Both the position numbers and the translations under genes were made by a program. The notes beneath the pieces are model-generated. The model saw only the letters and a program-made list of their open reading frames with translations. It made no database searches and was not told where the DNA came from. A DNA stretch of 64,000 bases from Simplicispira sedimenti (GTDB taxonomy: Bacteria; Pseudomonadota; Gammaproteobacteria; Burkholderiales; Burkholderiaceae_C): NCBI RefSeq assembly GCF_022760965.1, contig NZ_JAKVIJ010000004.1:62001-126000 (forward strand). Reading direction: 5' to 3'. Positions 16,512 through 25,687 of the stretch are shown here, in pieces; position 1 is the first letter of the stretch; every line of letters starts with the position of its first letter.

Positions 16512-16588
16512 AAGCGCAGCGGGGGCGATGCCGCAGGCGCACCATGCGCGCGCGTGCCTGGGTTTGACGCCGCCCATGCCATCAAGCA

Positions 16589-19387
16589 TCAGCCGGTGTT
16601 GCGCAACCCTGCGGCAATGCCGTTGATGGAGATGTGAATACCCGTCTGCACGCGCTCATCGCCCTGCCCTGCACGCCAGCGGCGCACCAGTTCCACCTGC
16701 AGGTGGTGCAGCGGGTCGATATACGGGAAGCGGTGCTTGATGGAGCGCGCCAGCGCACTGTTGTCCGCCAGTCGCTGCTTGTCGCCCGTGATGAGTGTGA
16801 GCGCCTCCGCCGTGCGGTGCCATTCAGCCTCGATGGCAGCAAACACCTTTTTGCGCAGCCTGGCGTCCTGCACCAGTTCGCTGTAGCGCGAGGCCAGGGC
16901 CAGGTCGCTCTTGGCCAGCACCATGTCCATGTTGGACAGCAGCGTGCTGAAAAAGGGCCAATGCCGCTCCATCTTGCGCAGCAGGGCGAGCTGGGCCTTG
17001 GGGTCCTTGCCGCTGTGGTGCACAAAGGCCTGCACCGCCGTGCCAAAGCCATACCAGCCCGGCAGCGTGAGGCGGCATTGGCCCCAGCTGAAGCCCCAGG
17101 GAATGGCGCGCAGGTCTTCGATGCGTTGGCTGGGCTTGCGCGACGCGGGGCGCGAGCCGATGTTGAGTTCGGCAATCTCGCGGATGGGCGTGGAATTGAA
17201 AAAGTAGTCGGTGAAGCCCGGCGTTTCGTACACCAGCGCACGGTAGGCCGCCATGCTGGCCTGCGAGAGCTGCGCCGCCGCCTCCAGGAAGGCGGGCGTG
17301 GCCGGTTTGGTGGGCTGCAAAAAGGTGGCCTCCAGCGTGGCAGCGACCAGGGTTTCAAGGTTGCGTCGGCCGATCTCCGGGTTGGCGTACTTGGAGGCGA
17401 TGACCTCGCCCTGCTCGGTCAGGCGGATCTGGCCGCGCACCGTGCCCGGTGGCTGCGCCAGGATGGCCTGGTAGCTGGGGCCGCCGCCACGCCCCACGGT
17501 GCCGCCGCGACCGTGGAACATGCGCAGGCGAATCCCGGGCAGCTCATCAAACAGCGCCACCAGCGCAATCTCGGCCCGGTACAGCTCCCAGTTGCTGGTG
17601 AAGATACCGCCGTCCTTGTTGCTGTCTGAGTAGCCCAGCATGATGTCCTGCTCACTGCCGCTGGCCTGCACCATGGCGGCGATGCCCGGCAGCGCATAGA
17701 ACTCGCGCATGATGGGTGCGGCGTTGCGCAGGTCCTCAATGGTCTCGAACAAGGGCACCACGATGAGGTCGGCCGTGGCCTGTGAGGGCGCTGCGTCGTC
17801 CAGCGTGCCTCGCACCAGGCCCACTTCCTTTTGCAGCAGCAGCACTTCCAGCAGGTCGCTCACCGTTTCGGTGTGGCTGATGATGTAGTGGCGGATGGCA
17901 TCGTGTCCGTAGCGTTGGCGCATGCGCAGCGCCGCTTCAAAGATGGCCAGCTCGCCACTCGTGTGCTCGGAGTAGGCGGCGCCCACCACGCGCAGTGGCC
18001 GTGCGTCCTGCAGCAGGCGGAGCAGCACGGCACGCCGATCGTCTTCGGGCAGCGCGGCATAGTCGGGCTCGATGCGGGCCACGGCCAGCAGCTCGGCCAC
18101 CACGCGCTCGTGCTGGTCGGAGCTTTGGCGCAGGTCCACCGTGGCCAGGTGAAAACCAAACACCTGCACCGCCCGGATCAGCGGGCGCAGGCGCTGCGCC
18201 GACAGCGCCGCACCGTGGTGCGCCTGGAGCGAGGCCTCGATGGTGCGCAGCTCGGCCAGGAAGTCTGCCGCGCTCGCGTACGGGTTCTGTGGCGCCACGG
18301 CGTGGCGCGCGGCCACGCCGCCGCTCAGCTCGTGCAGCGTGGCAGCCAGGCGCGCGTAGATGCCCGTGAGCGCGCGGCGGTAGGGTTCGTCCTGGCGATG
18401 CTCGTTGGTGTCGGGCGAACTGAGGGCCAGCGCCTGCATCTCGGGCGTCACTTCGACCAGCCGCGCCGACAGCGACAGCTCCCCGCCCAGCAGGTGCACC
18501 TCGGTCAGGTAGTGGCGCAGCACCACTTCGCTCTGGCGCCGCAGGGCCTGCACCAGCGTGGCGGCCGTGACGTTGGGGTTGCCGTCGCGGTCGCCACCAA
18601 TCCACTGGCCCATGCGCAGAAAGCTGTGCACCGGCTCCGTGCCCAGGGCTCGCTCCAGGTCGGCATAGATGCGTGGGATCTCGCGCAGGAAGGTGGCCTC
18701 GTAGTAGGACAGCGCGTTTTCGATCTCGTCGGCCACCGTCAACTTGCTGTAGCGCAGCAAGCGCGTCTGCCACAGTTGCGTGACGCGCGAGCGCAACTGC
18801 GCCTCGTTGGCGGCCAGCTCGCGCGGCGTGAGGGCGTCTCGCGCCGTGTTGTAGAGCTGCGCGCGCTCGACGATGTCGTCGCGCGCCGCCAGCAACTGCG
18901 CGATGTCGCGCTCGGCGTCCAGAATGCTCTTGCGCTGCACCTCGGTGGGGTGCGCCGTGAGCACGGGCGAGACATAGCTGTGCGCCAGCGTCTGGGCAAT
19001 GGTGCCCGGCGCAATGCCCGCCCAGCGCAGGCGCGAGAGCGCCACATCGATGCTGCCCTCCTGGGTGTCGCCCGCGCGCTCATGCACGGTGCGGCGGCGG
19101 ATATGGTGCCGGTCTTCTGCCAGGTTGGCCAGGTGACTGAAGTAGGTGAAGGCGCGGATCACGCTCACCGTCTGGTCGCCGCTCAGGCCCTTGAGCAGCT
19201 TCTTGAGGGTCTTGTCGGCCTCATGGTCTGCGTCGCGCCGGAAAGCCACCGACAACTGGCGAATCTGCTCGATCAGGGCGAAGGCCGCCTCGCCCTCCTG
19301 CTCGCGGATCACGTCACCCAGAATGCGCCCGAGCAGGCGGATGTCCTGGATCAAGGGATAGTCTTTGTCGGTTTTTTTGGCGCTCAA
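16589..19387 (-). CDS. ppc: Phosphoenolpyruvate carboxylase
   Basis: Cytoplasmic anaplerotic enzyme that makes oxaloacetate from PEP and bicarbonate. The 932 residues are slightly longer than the E. coli enzyme. Motifs: LTAHPTEVQRKSILDAERDI with the catalytic His, GGDRDGNPNVTA, ATVDLRQSSDQHERVV, GYSDSNKDGG and FHGRGGTVGRGGGPSYQAI. The protein ends LRNTG, where E. coli has QNTG. Divergent from hemC with an 80-base gap holding both promoters. Its product feeds the C4 pool. Confidence 0.99.
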   Translation of the reverse strand: MSAKKTDKDYPLIQDIRLLGRILGDVIREQEGEAAFALIEQIRQLSVAFRRDADHEADKTLKKLLKGLSGDQTVSVIRAFTYFSHLANLAEDRHHIRRRTVHERAGDTQEGSIDVALSRLRWAGIAPGTIAQTLAHSYVSPVLTAHPTEVQRKSILDAERDIAQLLAARDDIVERAQLYNTARDALTPRELAANEAQLRSRVTQLWQTRLLRYSKLTVADEIENALSYYEATFLREIPRIYADLERALGTEPVHSFLRMGQWIGGDRDGNPNVTAATLVQALRRQSEVVLRHYLTEVHLLGGELSLSARLVEVTPEMQALALSSPDTNEHRQDEPYRRALTGIYARLAATLHELSGGVAARHAVAPQNPYASAADFLAELRTIEASLQAHHGAALSAQRLRPLIRAVQVFGFHLATVDLRQSSDQHERVVAELLAVARIEPDYAALPEDDRRAVLLRLLQDARPLRVVGAAYSEHTSGELAIFEAALRMRQRYGHDAIRHYIISHTETVSDLLEVLLLQKEVGLVRGTLDDAAPSQATADLIVVPLFETIEDLRNAAPIMREFYALPGIAAMVQASGSEQDIMLGYSDSNKDGGIFTSNWELYRAEIALVALFDELPGIRLRMFHGRGGTVGRGGGPSYQAILAQPPGTVRGQIRLTEQGEVIASKYANPEIGRRNLETLVAATLEATFLQPTKPATPAFLEAAAQLSQASMAAYRALVYETPGFTDYFFNSTPIREIAELNIGSRPASRKPSQRIEDLRAIPWGFSWGQCRLTLPGWYGFGTAVQAFVHHSGKDPKAQLALLRKMERHWPFFSTLLSNMDMVLAKSDLALASRYSELVQDARLRKKVFAAIEAEWHRTAEALTLITGDKQRLADNSALARSIKHRFPYIDPLHHLQVELVRRWRAGQGDERVQTGIHISINGIAAGLRNTG

Positions 19388-19467
19388 GGCTTGTCTCCTG
19401 GGTGCGGTGCCGGAATGCTGCAGCGCGGGATGCTAGCATCGCGCGCTGAGCCTTACCCTGCAAAAAC

Positions 19468-20394
19468 ATGACGACCGAGCGCCCCACCCTCCCCCCCATC
19501 ACCATTGCCACCCGGGAAAGCCGCCTGGCCCTGTGGCAAGCCGAACATGTGCAGGCCCTGCTGCGTGCACGCGGGCACAGCGTGGAGCTGCTGGGCATGA
19601 CCACGCTGGGCGACCAGATCCTGGACCGCAGCTTGAGCAAGGTGGGCGGCAAGGGCCTGTTCGTCAAGGAACTGGAAACCGCATTGCACGACGGGCGTGC
19701 GCAGATTGCCGTGCATTCGCTCAAGGACGTGCCCATGGAGCTGCCCGAGGGTTTTGCCCTGGCCTGCGTGATGGAGCGCGAAGACCCGCGCGACGCCTTT
19801 GTGTCGCCGCACTTCGCCAGCCTGCAAGAGCTGCCGCAGGGCGCGGTGGTGGGCACGTCCAGCCTGCGCCGCCAGGTGCTGCTGCACGCGCTGCGACCGG
19901 ACCTGAAGATCGAACCCCTGCGCGGCAACCTGGACACGCGCCTGCGCAAGCTCGACGAAGGCCAGTACCAGGCCATCGTGCTGGCGGCTGCGGGGCTCAA
20001 ACGCCTGGGGCTGCAAAGCCGCATCCGCACCGAATTCCCCATCGACCAGATGCTGCCCGCCGCAGGCCAGGGCGCCCTGGGCATCGAGGTGCGCGCCGAC
20101 CGAGTGGACCTGGTCGAGGCGCTGCGCCCCCTGGCCCACCAGCCCACCTGGATTGCCGTGACCGCCGAGCGCGCCGTGAGCCGCAGCATGGGCGGCAGCT
20201 GCTCCATGCCGCTGGCGGCGCATGCCCGGTTCGAGGGTGACCAACTGCGCATCGACGCCGCCTGGGGCGACCCCGAAGGCCGCATCGCCCTGGTGCGCGC
20301 CAGTGCCAGCGGCCCGGCCACCACGCTGGAACAGGCCGACGCGCTGGGCATGTCCGTGGCAGCGCAATTGCGCGCGGGCGGCGCCACGGGCTGA
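19468..20394 (+). CDS. hemC: Porphobilinogen deaminase (hydroxymethylbilane synthase)
   Basis: Polymerises four porphobilinogens into hydroxymethylbilane in haem synthesis. The 308 residues have ITIATRESRLALWQAEHVQ, the substrate-binding KDVPMELPEG, TSSLRRQVLL, the LRGNLDTRLRKLDEGQY block and GGSCSMPLAAHA with the cofactor-anchoring Cys (about residue 244). Start at 19468 fits the family. hemD starts one base after its stop, so they form the head of hemCDXY. Confidence 0.98.
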   Translation: MTTERPTLPPITIATRESRLALWQAEHVQALLRARGHSVELLGMTTLGDQILDRSLSKVGGKGLFVKELETALHDGRAQIAVHSLKDVPMELPEGFALACVMEREDPRDAFVSPHFASLQELPQGAVVGTSSLRRQVLLHALRPDLKIEPLRGNLDTRLRKLDEGQYQAIVLAAAGLKRLGLQSRIRTEFPIDQMLPAAGQGALGIEVRADRVDLVEALRPLAHQPTWIAVTAERAVSRSMGGSCSMPLAAHARFEGDQLRIDAAWGDPEGRIALVRASASGPATTLEQADALGMSVAAQLRAGGATG

Positions 20395-20395
20395 G

Positions 20396-21187
20396 ATGGT
20401 CATTGTCACCCGGCCCGAGCGCGAGGCCCTGCAGTGGGTGGCCTCCTTGCAGGCCCGCGGCATCGACGCGCTGGCACTCCCCCTCATTGCCATCACCCCG
20501 CCCGCCGATGTGCAGGCGCTGGAGCTGGCCCGCGCCCAGGTGCAGGCGGGCGCGTACAGCGCCGTCATGGTGGTGAGCAGCAACGCAGGCCAGCATTTTT
20601 TTGATCAAAAAACGGCTCTAGCGCTTACCCAGAAAGCGCTAGACGCTATCAAAACAAGAGTATGGTCACCCGGCCCCGGCACGGCCCGCGCATTGCAGGC
20701 CCTGGGCGTGGAGGGCTCGCGCATCGACACCCCGGCACCCGATGCCGCGCAGTTCGACTCCGAATCGCTGTGGGCCCAGGTGCACAGCCAGGTGGGGCCC
20801 GGCGCGCGCGTGCTCATCGTGCGCGGCACCGACGCCGGTGCCACCCAAGAGGGCACCGGGCGCGACTGGCTGGCACAGCAGATCCGCGCCGCCGGGGGGG
20901 CGGTGGACTTTGTCGTGGCCTATACACGCGGCGCACCTGTATGGAATGCGCCACAGCAGGCCCTGGCACGGGAAGCCGCCCGCGATGGCTCGCTGTGGCT
21001 GCTGAGCAGCTCGCAGGCGCTGGAGCACCTGTGTGCCGCGCTGCCAGGCCAGGACTGGCGCCAGGCGCGCGCCCTGGCCACGCACCCGCGCATTGCCCAA
21101 GCAGCGCGGAACGCGGGTTTTGGCGAGGTGCGCGAGTGCCGCCCGGCCTTGGCCGACGTGGCAGCCTCGATAGAATCCCAGCCATGA
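20396..21187 (+). CDS. hemD: Uroporphyrinogen-III synthase with an in-frame repeat insertion
   Basis: Closes and inverts ring D of hydroxymethylbilane to give uroporphyrinogen III. 263 residues, poorly conserved as usual for this family, with MVIVTRPEREALQWVASL, VMVVSSNAGQHFF, WSPGPGTARALQALGV, the VLIVRGTDAGATQEG loop and LWLLSSSQALEHL. Bases 20596-20655 are a copy of the dispersed AGCTATCAAAA repeat, read in frame as part of FFDQKTALALTQKALDAIKT (residues about 67-87), where relatives have a short variable loop. The ATG at 20396 is one base after the hemC stop; its own stop overlaps hemX by four bases. Confidence 0.93.
   Translation: MVIVTRPEREALQWVASLQARGIDALALPLIAITPPADVQALELARAQVQAGAYSAVMVVSSNAGQHFFDQKTALALTQKALDAIKTRVWSPGPGTARALQALGVEGSRIDTPAPDAAQFDSESLWAQVHSQVGPGARVLIVRGTDAGATQEGTGRDWLAQQIRAAGGAVDFVVAYTRGAPVWNAPQQALAREAARDGSLWLLSSSQALEHLCAALPGQDWRQARALATHPRIAQAARNAGFGEVRECRPALADVAASIESQP
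20596..20655. repeat. Dispersed repeat copy inside hemD
   Basis: CTAGCGCTT (20618-20626) and AAGCGCTAG (20634-20642) form a 9-bp hairpin followed by ACGCTATCAAAAC. This is the hairpin-plus-core layout seen between genes elsewhere, but here it is translated. Confidence 0.8.
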
Positions 21188-22260
21188 GCCAAGCGCCCGA
21201 ATCCGCCCCTGCTCCCGGCCCCGTGGCAGCCCCCACACCGGTGGGCTCCGGGGGCACGCCGTCCAGGCTCCTGGTCTATGTGCTGGGAGGCATTGCGGTG
21301 GCCGGACTGGCCAGCAGCACCATGCTCTGGCAACGGCTGGACACCATGCAAGAGGCCCTGGCACGCCAGAGCCAGGAAGCCAACACCCAGGCCATCGAAG
21401 CGCGCACCCTGGCCCGCCAGGCCCAGGAGCAGGTGACCGAAGCCAGCGCCCGCCTTGCGGTGCAGGAGGCGCGCGTCAACGAAGTGGCCCTGCAGCGCGG
21501 GCAGTTGGAAGAGCTGATGCAAAGCCTCTCGCGCTCGCGCGACGAGAACCTGGTGGTGGACATCGAATCCTCGCTGCGCCTGGCGCAGCAACAGGCCCAG
21601 CTCACCGGCAGCCTGGAGCCGCTGGTGGGTGCACTCAAGAATGCGCAGCAACGCATCGAACGCGCCGCCCAGCCGCGCTTGGCGCCGGTGCAGCGCGCCA
21701 TTGGGCGCGACCTGGAGCGCATTGGCAGTGCCAGCGTGGCCGACACCTCGGGCCTGCTGTCCCGGCTGGACGACCTGGTGCGCCAGGTGGACGAGCTTCC
21801 GCTGGCCAACGCCGTCGCGCTGGCCGCATCCACCCGCCGCCTGCAGGCCCAGCCGGCCGACCCCGAGGCCGACACCAGCGGGCAGGACGCCTGGTGGGTC
21901 TGGCTCCAACGCGTCGGGCAGGTGGTGTTCGACGAAGCCAAGGGTCTGGTGCGCCTGAGCCGCATCGACCAACCCGAAGCCGCGCTGCTGGCGCCCGACC
22001 AGGCCTTTTTCCTGCGCGAGAACCTCAAGCTCAAGCTGCTCAATGCGCGCATGGGTGTGCTGGCGCGCCAGCTCGACTCGGCCCGCACCGACCTCACGGC
22101 GGCCACCGCGGCCCTCAATCGCTATTTCGACCCCGCATCGCGCCGCACACAAAGTGCGGCCACGGTGCTGCAGCAGGTGCAGGCGTCGATGAAGGTGGCC
22201 GAACTGCCCCGGCCCGACGAAACCCTCTCGGCCCTGGCCACGGCGGCCGCCGGCCGCTGA
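21184..22260 (+). CDS. hemX: HemX-like membrane protein of the haem operon
   Basis: 358 residues. Pro/Ala-rich cytoplasmic tail (1-28), a single transmembrane helix LLVYVLGGIAVAGLASS, a coiled-coil stretch rich in Gln/Ala/Arg (about 45-110), then the HemX domain with NLVVDIESSLRLAQQQAQL and RENLKLKLLNARMGVLARQL. HemX members are often annotated as uroporphyrinogen-III methylases but lack the methyltransferase fold; the role is unclear, perhaps scaffolding of haem enzymes. Start overlaps the hemD stop (ATGA). Confidence 0.9.
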   Translation: MSQAPESAPAPGPVAAPTPVGSGGTPSRLLVYVLGGIAVAGLASSTMLWQRLDTMQEALARQSQEANTQAIEARTLARQAQEQVTEASARLAVQEARVNEVALQRGQLEELMQSLSRSRDENLVVDIESSLRLAQQQAQLTGSLEPLVGALKNAQQRIERAAQPRLAPVQRAIGRDLERIGSASVADTSGLLSRLDDLVRQVDELPLANAVALAASTRRLQAQPADPEADTSGQDAWWVWLQRVGQVVFDEAKGLVRLSRIDQPEAALLAPDQAFFLRENLKLKLLNARMGVLARQLDSARTDLTAATAALNRYFDPASRRTQSAATVLQQVQASMKVAELPRPDETLSALATAAAGR

Positions 22261-22284
22261 CCGCCCACCGGCAAGGACCAACCG

Positions 22285-23559
22285 ATGCGTGCAGCACTCT
22301 GGCTCCTGGCACTGTTTGGCGTGGCCGTGGCCGTGGCCTTGTTTGCGGGCAACAACCAGGGCACGGTCACCTTGTTCTGGCCACCCTACCGCGTGGACCT
22401 GTCGCTCAACCTGGTGCTGCTGGTGCTGGTGCTGGGTTTTGTCACCCTACATGCCGCGCTGCGTGCGCTGGCAGCGCTGCTGGAGCTGCCACGCCAGGCC
22501 CAACGCTGGCGACTGCAACAGCGCGAGCGCAGCATGCATGCCGCACTGCTCGACGCCTTTGCACAAATGCTCGCCGGCCGCTTCTTGCGCGCCCGCAAGG
22601 CCGCGCTGGCGGCGATGGACCAGGAACAGGCCCTGCGCCAGGAAGGCGAAACCCCGCCCCACGGCCACCAGATCCGCGCGCTCGCGCACATGGTGGCGGC
22701 CGAGACCTCACACGCACTGCAAGACCGCACGCTGCGCGACCGCTACTTCGAGCTGGCGCTGAACCACGCCAAGGAAAAACGCCACGTCGCCCAGGAACTG
22801 CACGAAGGCGCGCACATGCGCGCCGCCCGCTGGAGCCTGGACGACCGCGACGCCGAAGGCTCGCTCGAACGCCTGGCCCAACTGCCCCAGGGCGCGGCAC
22901 GGCGCACGCTGGCACTGCGCATCCGCCTCAAGGCCAGCCGCCTGGCGGGCCGCACGCGCGATGCGCTGGACACGGCACGCCTGCTGGGCAAGCACCGCGC
23001 CTTCTCGGCCGATGCGGCGCGCAGCCTGGTGCGCGGCCTGGCCATTGAGCTGATCCAGCAGTCGCACGACCCGGCGCAACTGCAAGCGGCCTGGCTTTCA
23101 CTCGAAGCCAGCGACCGCGCCATGCCCGAAGTCGCCCTGCAGGCGGCCCAGCGCCTGTCCCTGCTCGGCGGAGACAGCGCACAGGTGCGCCAATGGCTGC
23201 AACCGGTGTGGCAGCAGTTTGTCGAGCTGCCCTCGTCCATGACCGACGTGCACGTCCAGCGCCTGATTTCCACCCTCGAAGGCAGCCTGGACGACAGCGA
23301 CGCCGCCTGGCTGGCACGCATCGAAGCCGCGCAGAAGGCCCTCCCCAGCGACGCCCGCCTGCAATACCTGTCCGGCATGGCCTGCGCACAGCGCCAGCTG
23401 TGGGGCAAGGCGCAGCTATTGCTGGCCCAGGCAGCGCCACAGTTGCAGGACGCCCGGCTGCGCCGCAACGCCTGGTGCAAGCTGGCCGAGCTGGCCGAGC
23501 AGCGCGACGACACTGCGGCGGCCGCCCAGGCCTGGAAAAAAGCCGCACAGGCGATCTGA
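22285..23559 (+). CDS. hemY: HemY-like haem-operon membrane protein with TPR-type helices
   Basis: 424 residues: two N-terminal transmembrane helices (LWLLALFGVAVAVALFAGNN and LVLLVLVLGFVTLHAALRAL) around the short loop GTVTLFWPPYRVDLSLN typical of the HemY_N domain, then an alpha-helical, TPR-like periplasmic or cytoplasmic region rich in Ala/Leu. Proteobacterial HemY is not the protoporphyrinogen oxidase of the same name; its function in tetrapyrrole synthesis is undefined. 24 bases after hemX, last gene of hemCDXY. Confidence 0.92.
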   Translation: MRAALWLLALFGVAVAVALFAGNNQGTVTLFWPPYRVDLSLNLVLLVLVLGFVTLHAALRALAALLELPRQAQRWRLQQRERSMHAALLDAFAQMLAGRFLRARKAALAAMDQEQALRQEGETPPHGHQIRALAHMVAAETSHALQDRTLRDRYFELALNHAKEKRHVAQELHEGAHMRAARWSLDDRDAEGSLERLAQLPQGAARRTLALRIRLKASRLAGRTRDALDTARLLGKHRAFSADAARSLVRGLAIELIQQSHDPAQLQAAWLSLEASDRAMPEVALQAAQRLSLLGGDSAQVRQWLQPVWQQFVELPSSMTDVHVQRLISTLEGSLDDSDAAWLARIEAAQKALPSDARLQYLSGMACAQRQLWGKAQLLLAQAAPQLQDARLRRNAWCKLAELAEQRDDTAAAAQAWKKAAQAI

Positions 23560-23746
23560 GCGGCTCCCCCCTGCACCACCCCGGATCAGGGGCTCATCGT
23601 TCACGCCCGTTGAACGATGGCATCAATTCCGTTGAAACTGCAAGAACTGCGCGCTTTCTACACTTGCCTGCATACCGCCCCAGGACCTGGGGCATTGCCC
23701 CACCGATCTGGGGGTTGCCAGACTTTTCATTACCGTACCGCCCACC

Positions 23747-24316
23747 ATGCAACACCCGCCCGCAACTTCACCGACCGCCCGCTACAGCCTTGTCGCCATG
23801 GGCCTGCACTGGCTGATGGCACTGGTGCTGATCGGGCTGTTCGGTGTGGGCGTCTACATGGTGGACCTGCCGGTCTCCCCCGCGCGGCTCAAGCTCTACA
23901 ACTGGCACAAATGGGCTGGCGTCACCGTGCTGGCCCTGGCCCTGGTGCGCCTGCTGTGGCGCCTGTGGAAGCGTCCGCCCCCGCTGCCGCAAACCATGCT
24001 TCTGGCCATGCCGGCCTGGCAGCGCCTGGCGCACCATGGCACCCATGGCCTGATGTACCTGCTGTTCTTTGCCGTGCCCCTGACCGGCTGGGCCTACAGC
24101 TCGGCTTCGGGGTTCCGGGTGCTGTGGTTCGGCCGCATTGCCCTGCCCGACTTCGTACCCGTCAGCCAGGCCCTGGCCGACAACCTCAAGCTGGGCCACA
24201 ACGTACTGGCCATGGGGCTGGCGCTGCTGGTGCTGGTGCATGTGGCCGCCGCACTCAAGCACCACTTCGTGGACGGCGACGGCCTGATGTCCCGCATGTT
24301 GCCCGGCCGCGACTGA
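23747..24316 (+). CDS. Cytochrome b561
   Basis: Di-haem b-type inner-membrane protein that passes electrons from quinol or ubiquinone-like carriers. 189 residues with four hydrophobic helices and the expected His: MGLHWLMALVLIG, NWHKWAGVTVLALALVRLLWR, HHGTHGLMYLLFFAVPLTGW and LGHNVLAMGLALLVLVHVAAALKHHF. It heads a cytochrome b561-YceI-YceI group, a common association. The 187-base gap before it contains an inverted segment near 23620 but no clear gene. Confidence 0.92.
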   Translation: MQHPPATSPTARYSLVAMGLHWLMALVLIGLFGVGVYMVDLPVSPARLKLYNWHKWAGVTVLALALVRLLWRLWKRPPPLPQTMLLAMPAWQRLAHHGTHGLMYLLFFAVPLTGWAYSSASGFRVLWFGRIALPDFVPVSQALADNLKLGHNVLAMGLALLVLVHVAAALKHHFVDGDGLMSRMLPGRD

Positions 24317-24354
24317 CCCTTCCACCCGTTTTTGCAGACAACTTCCGAGGTCTT

Positions 24355-24927
24355 ATGCTGACATTGCGCACCCTCCCCATCCTGACCCTGGCCGCCGGCT
24401 TGCTGGTGGCCGTTTCCGCCCAGGCCCAGCAGCAACTGGTGCCTGCCCAGAGCAGCATCGAATTTGCCGCCAAGCAAATGGGCGTGCCCATGCAAGGCCA
24501 CTTCCGCAAGTTCGACGCCCAATTGAGCTTTGACCCCGCCAAGCCCGAGAGCAGCCGCATCCGCTTCAGCGTGGATACCGGCAGCGCCACCATGGGCGCC
24601 CGCGAGACCGACGCCGAACTGCCCAAGCAGGTGTGGTTCAACGTGGCGCAGTTCCCGCAAGCCACGTTCGAGTCCAGCACCATCAAGGCCCTGGGCGGTG
24701 GCAAGTTCGATGTGGCGGGCAAGCTCACCATCAAGGGCACGTCGGTCAATGTGTCGGTGCCTGTGGTGCTGACCCAATCGGGCGCCACCACCACCGCCAC
24801 CGGCGTGCTGCCCATCAAGCGTCTGGCCTTCAAGATCGGCGACGGCGAATGGGCCGACACCTCCATGGTGGCCGACGAGGTGCAGGTGAAGTTCAAGCTC
24901 GCGCTCACGGGCGTGGGCAAGCTCTGA
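24355..24927 (+). CDS. YceI-family periplasmic protein (first copy)
   Basis: Lipocalin-like beta-barrel protein that can bind polyisoprenoid quinones. 190 residues: signal peptide to about AVSAQAQ, then LVPAQSSIEFAAKQMGVPMQ, RIRFSVDTGSATMG and a closing VQVKFKLALTGVG. Starts 38 bases after cytochrome b561. It is only distantly similar to the second YceI copy, so they are old paralogues rather than a recent duplication. Joint action with cytochrome b561 in quinone handling is inferred from context. Confidence 0.9.
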   Translation: MLTLRTLPILTLAAGLLVAVSAQAQQQLVPAQSSIEFAAKQMGVPMQGHFRKFDAQLSFDPAKPESSRIRFSVDTGSATMGARETDAELPKQVWFNVAQFPQATFESSTIKALGGGKFDVAGKLTIKGTSVNVSVPVVLTQSGATTTATGVLPIKRLAFKIGDGEWADTSMVADEVQVKFKLALTGVGKL

Positions 24928-24995
24928 TCCAGCGCCCTGCTGTTTTCCCCCTGCGTTTCTTTTTTTCATCGTTCTTTTTCCACAGGAGCTCTTCC

Positions 24996-25571
24996 ATGCG
25001 CACTTCCCTCATCGCCCTGGCCGCAGCCGCCACCCTCGCCACCGGCATCGCCCAGGCTGAGCCGGCCAACTACGCCATCGACCCCACGCACACCTTCGTG
25101 ACCTTCGAGATCAGCCACTTCGGCGCCACCGTGAACCGTGCCCGCTTCGACAAGAAGCAAGGCTCCGTGCAACTGGACAAGGCCGCCAAGTCGGGCAAGG
25201 TGGAAATCAGCTTCGACACCACGTCGGTGAACTCCGGCACCCCGGCCTTCGACAAGCACCTGCAGAGCGCCGACCTGTTCGACTCCGCCAAGCACCCCAC
25301 GATGAAGTTCGTGGCCGACAAGTTCGTCTTCAACGGTGACAAGGTCGCCAGCGTCGAAGGTCAGCTCACGCTGCTGGGCAAGACCGGCCCGTTGACCCTC
25401 AAGGCCAACCAGTTCAACTGCTACGACAGCCCCATGCTCAAGCGCGAGGTCTGCGGCGGCGACTTCGAAGCCACCATCGACCGCACGCAGTGGGGCATGA
25501 ACTACGGCGTGGAATGGGGCTTCCCCAAGAACGTGCGCCTGATCGCCCAGATCGAGGCCGTCAAGCAGTAA
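24996..25571 (+). CDS. YceI-family periplasmic protein (second copy)
   Basis: 191 residues with signal peptide MRTSLIALAAAATLATGIAQA and the canonical YceI pattern YAIDPTHTFVTFEISHFG, the RFDKKQGSVQLDK strand, FDKHLQSADLFDSAKHPTMKF, ANQFNCYDSPMLKREVCGGDFEATIDRT (carrying two Cys) and WGMNYGVEWGFPKNV. Closer to E. coli YceI than the first copy. Strong ribosome binding site (AGGAG). Last of the cytochrome b561-YceI-YceI run. Confidence 0.94.
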   Translation: MRTSLIALAAAATLATGIAQAEPANYAIDPTHTFVTFEISHFGATVNRARFDKKQGSVQLDKAAKSGKVEISFDTTSVNSGTPAFDKHLQSADLFDSAKHPTMKFVADKFVFNGDKVASVEGQLTLLGKTGPLTLKANQFNCYDSPMLKREVCGGDFEATIDRTQWGMNYGVEWGFPKNVRLIAQIEAVKQ

Positions 25572-25640
25572 GCACACCGTGCGACGGGACGTGATGGCAT
25601 AAAATCACCGTCCCACACCCTGCCACACCAGGTGGCGCAG

Positions 25641-25669
25641 CGGCATCCCGAGGGATGCCGTTGTTCTTT
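25641..25669 (+). terminator. Terminator-like hairpin in the yceI-valS gap
   Basis: CGGCATCC, loop CGAG, GGATGCCG (25641-25660), followed by TTGTTCTTT. An upstream imperfect stem GGGACGTGAT/ATCACCGTCCC (about 25587-25613) overlaps a TAAAAT box. It may end yceI transcription or act in the valS leader; no Val-rich leader peptide was convincing. Confidence 0.5.
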
Positions 25670-25687
25670 CAGAGACCCACCGTACCC

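Noticed and set aside
16170..16588. Small genes in the tandem repeat region
   Set aside because: Open frames on both strands come from repeated GC-rich units and share no ribosome binding site or family.
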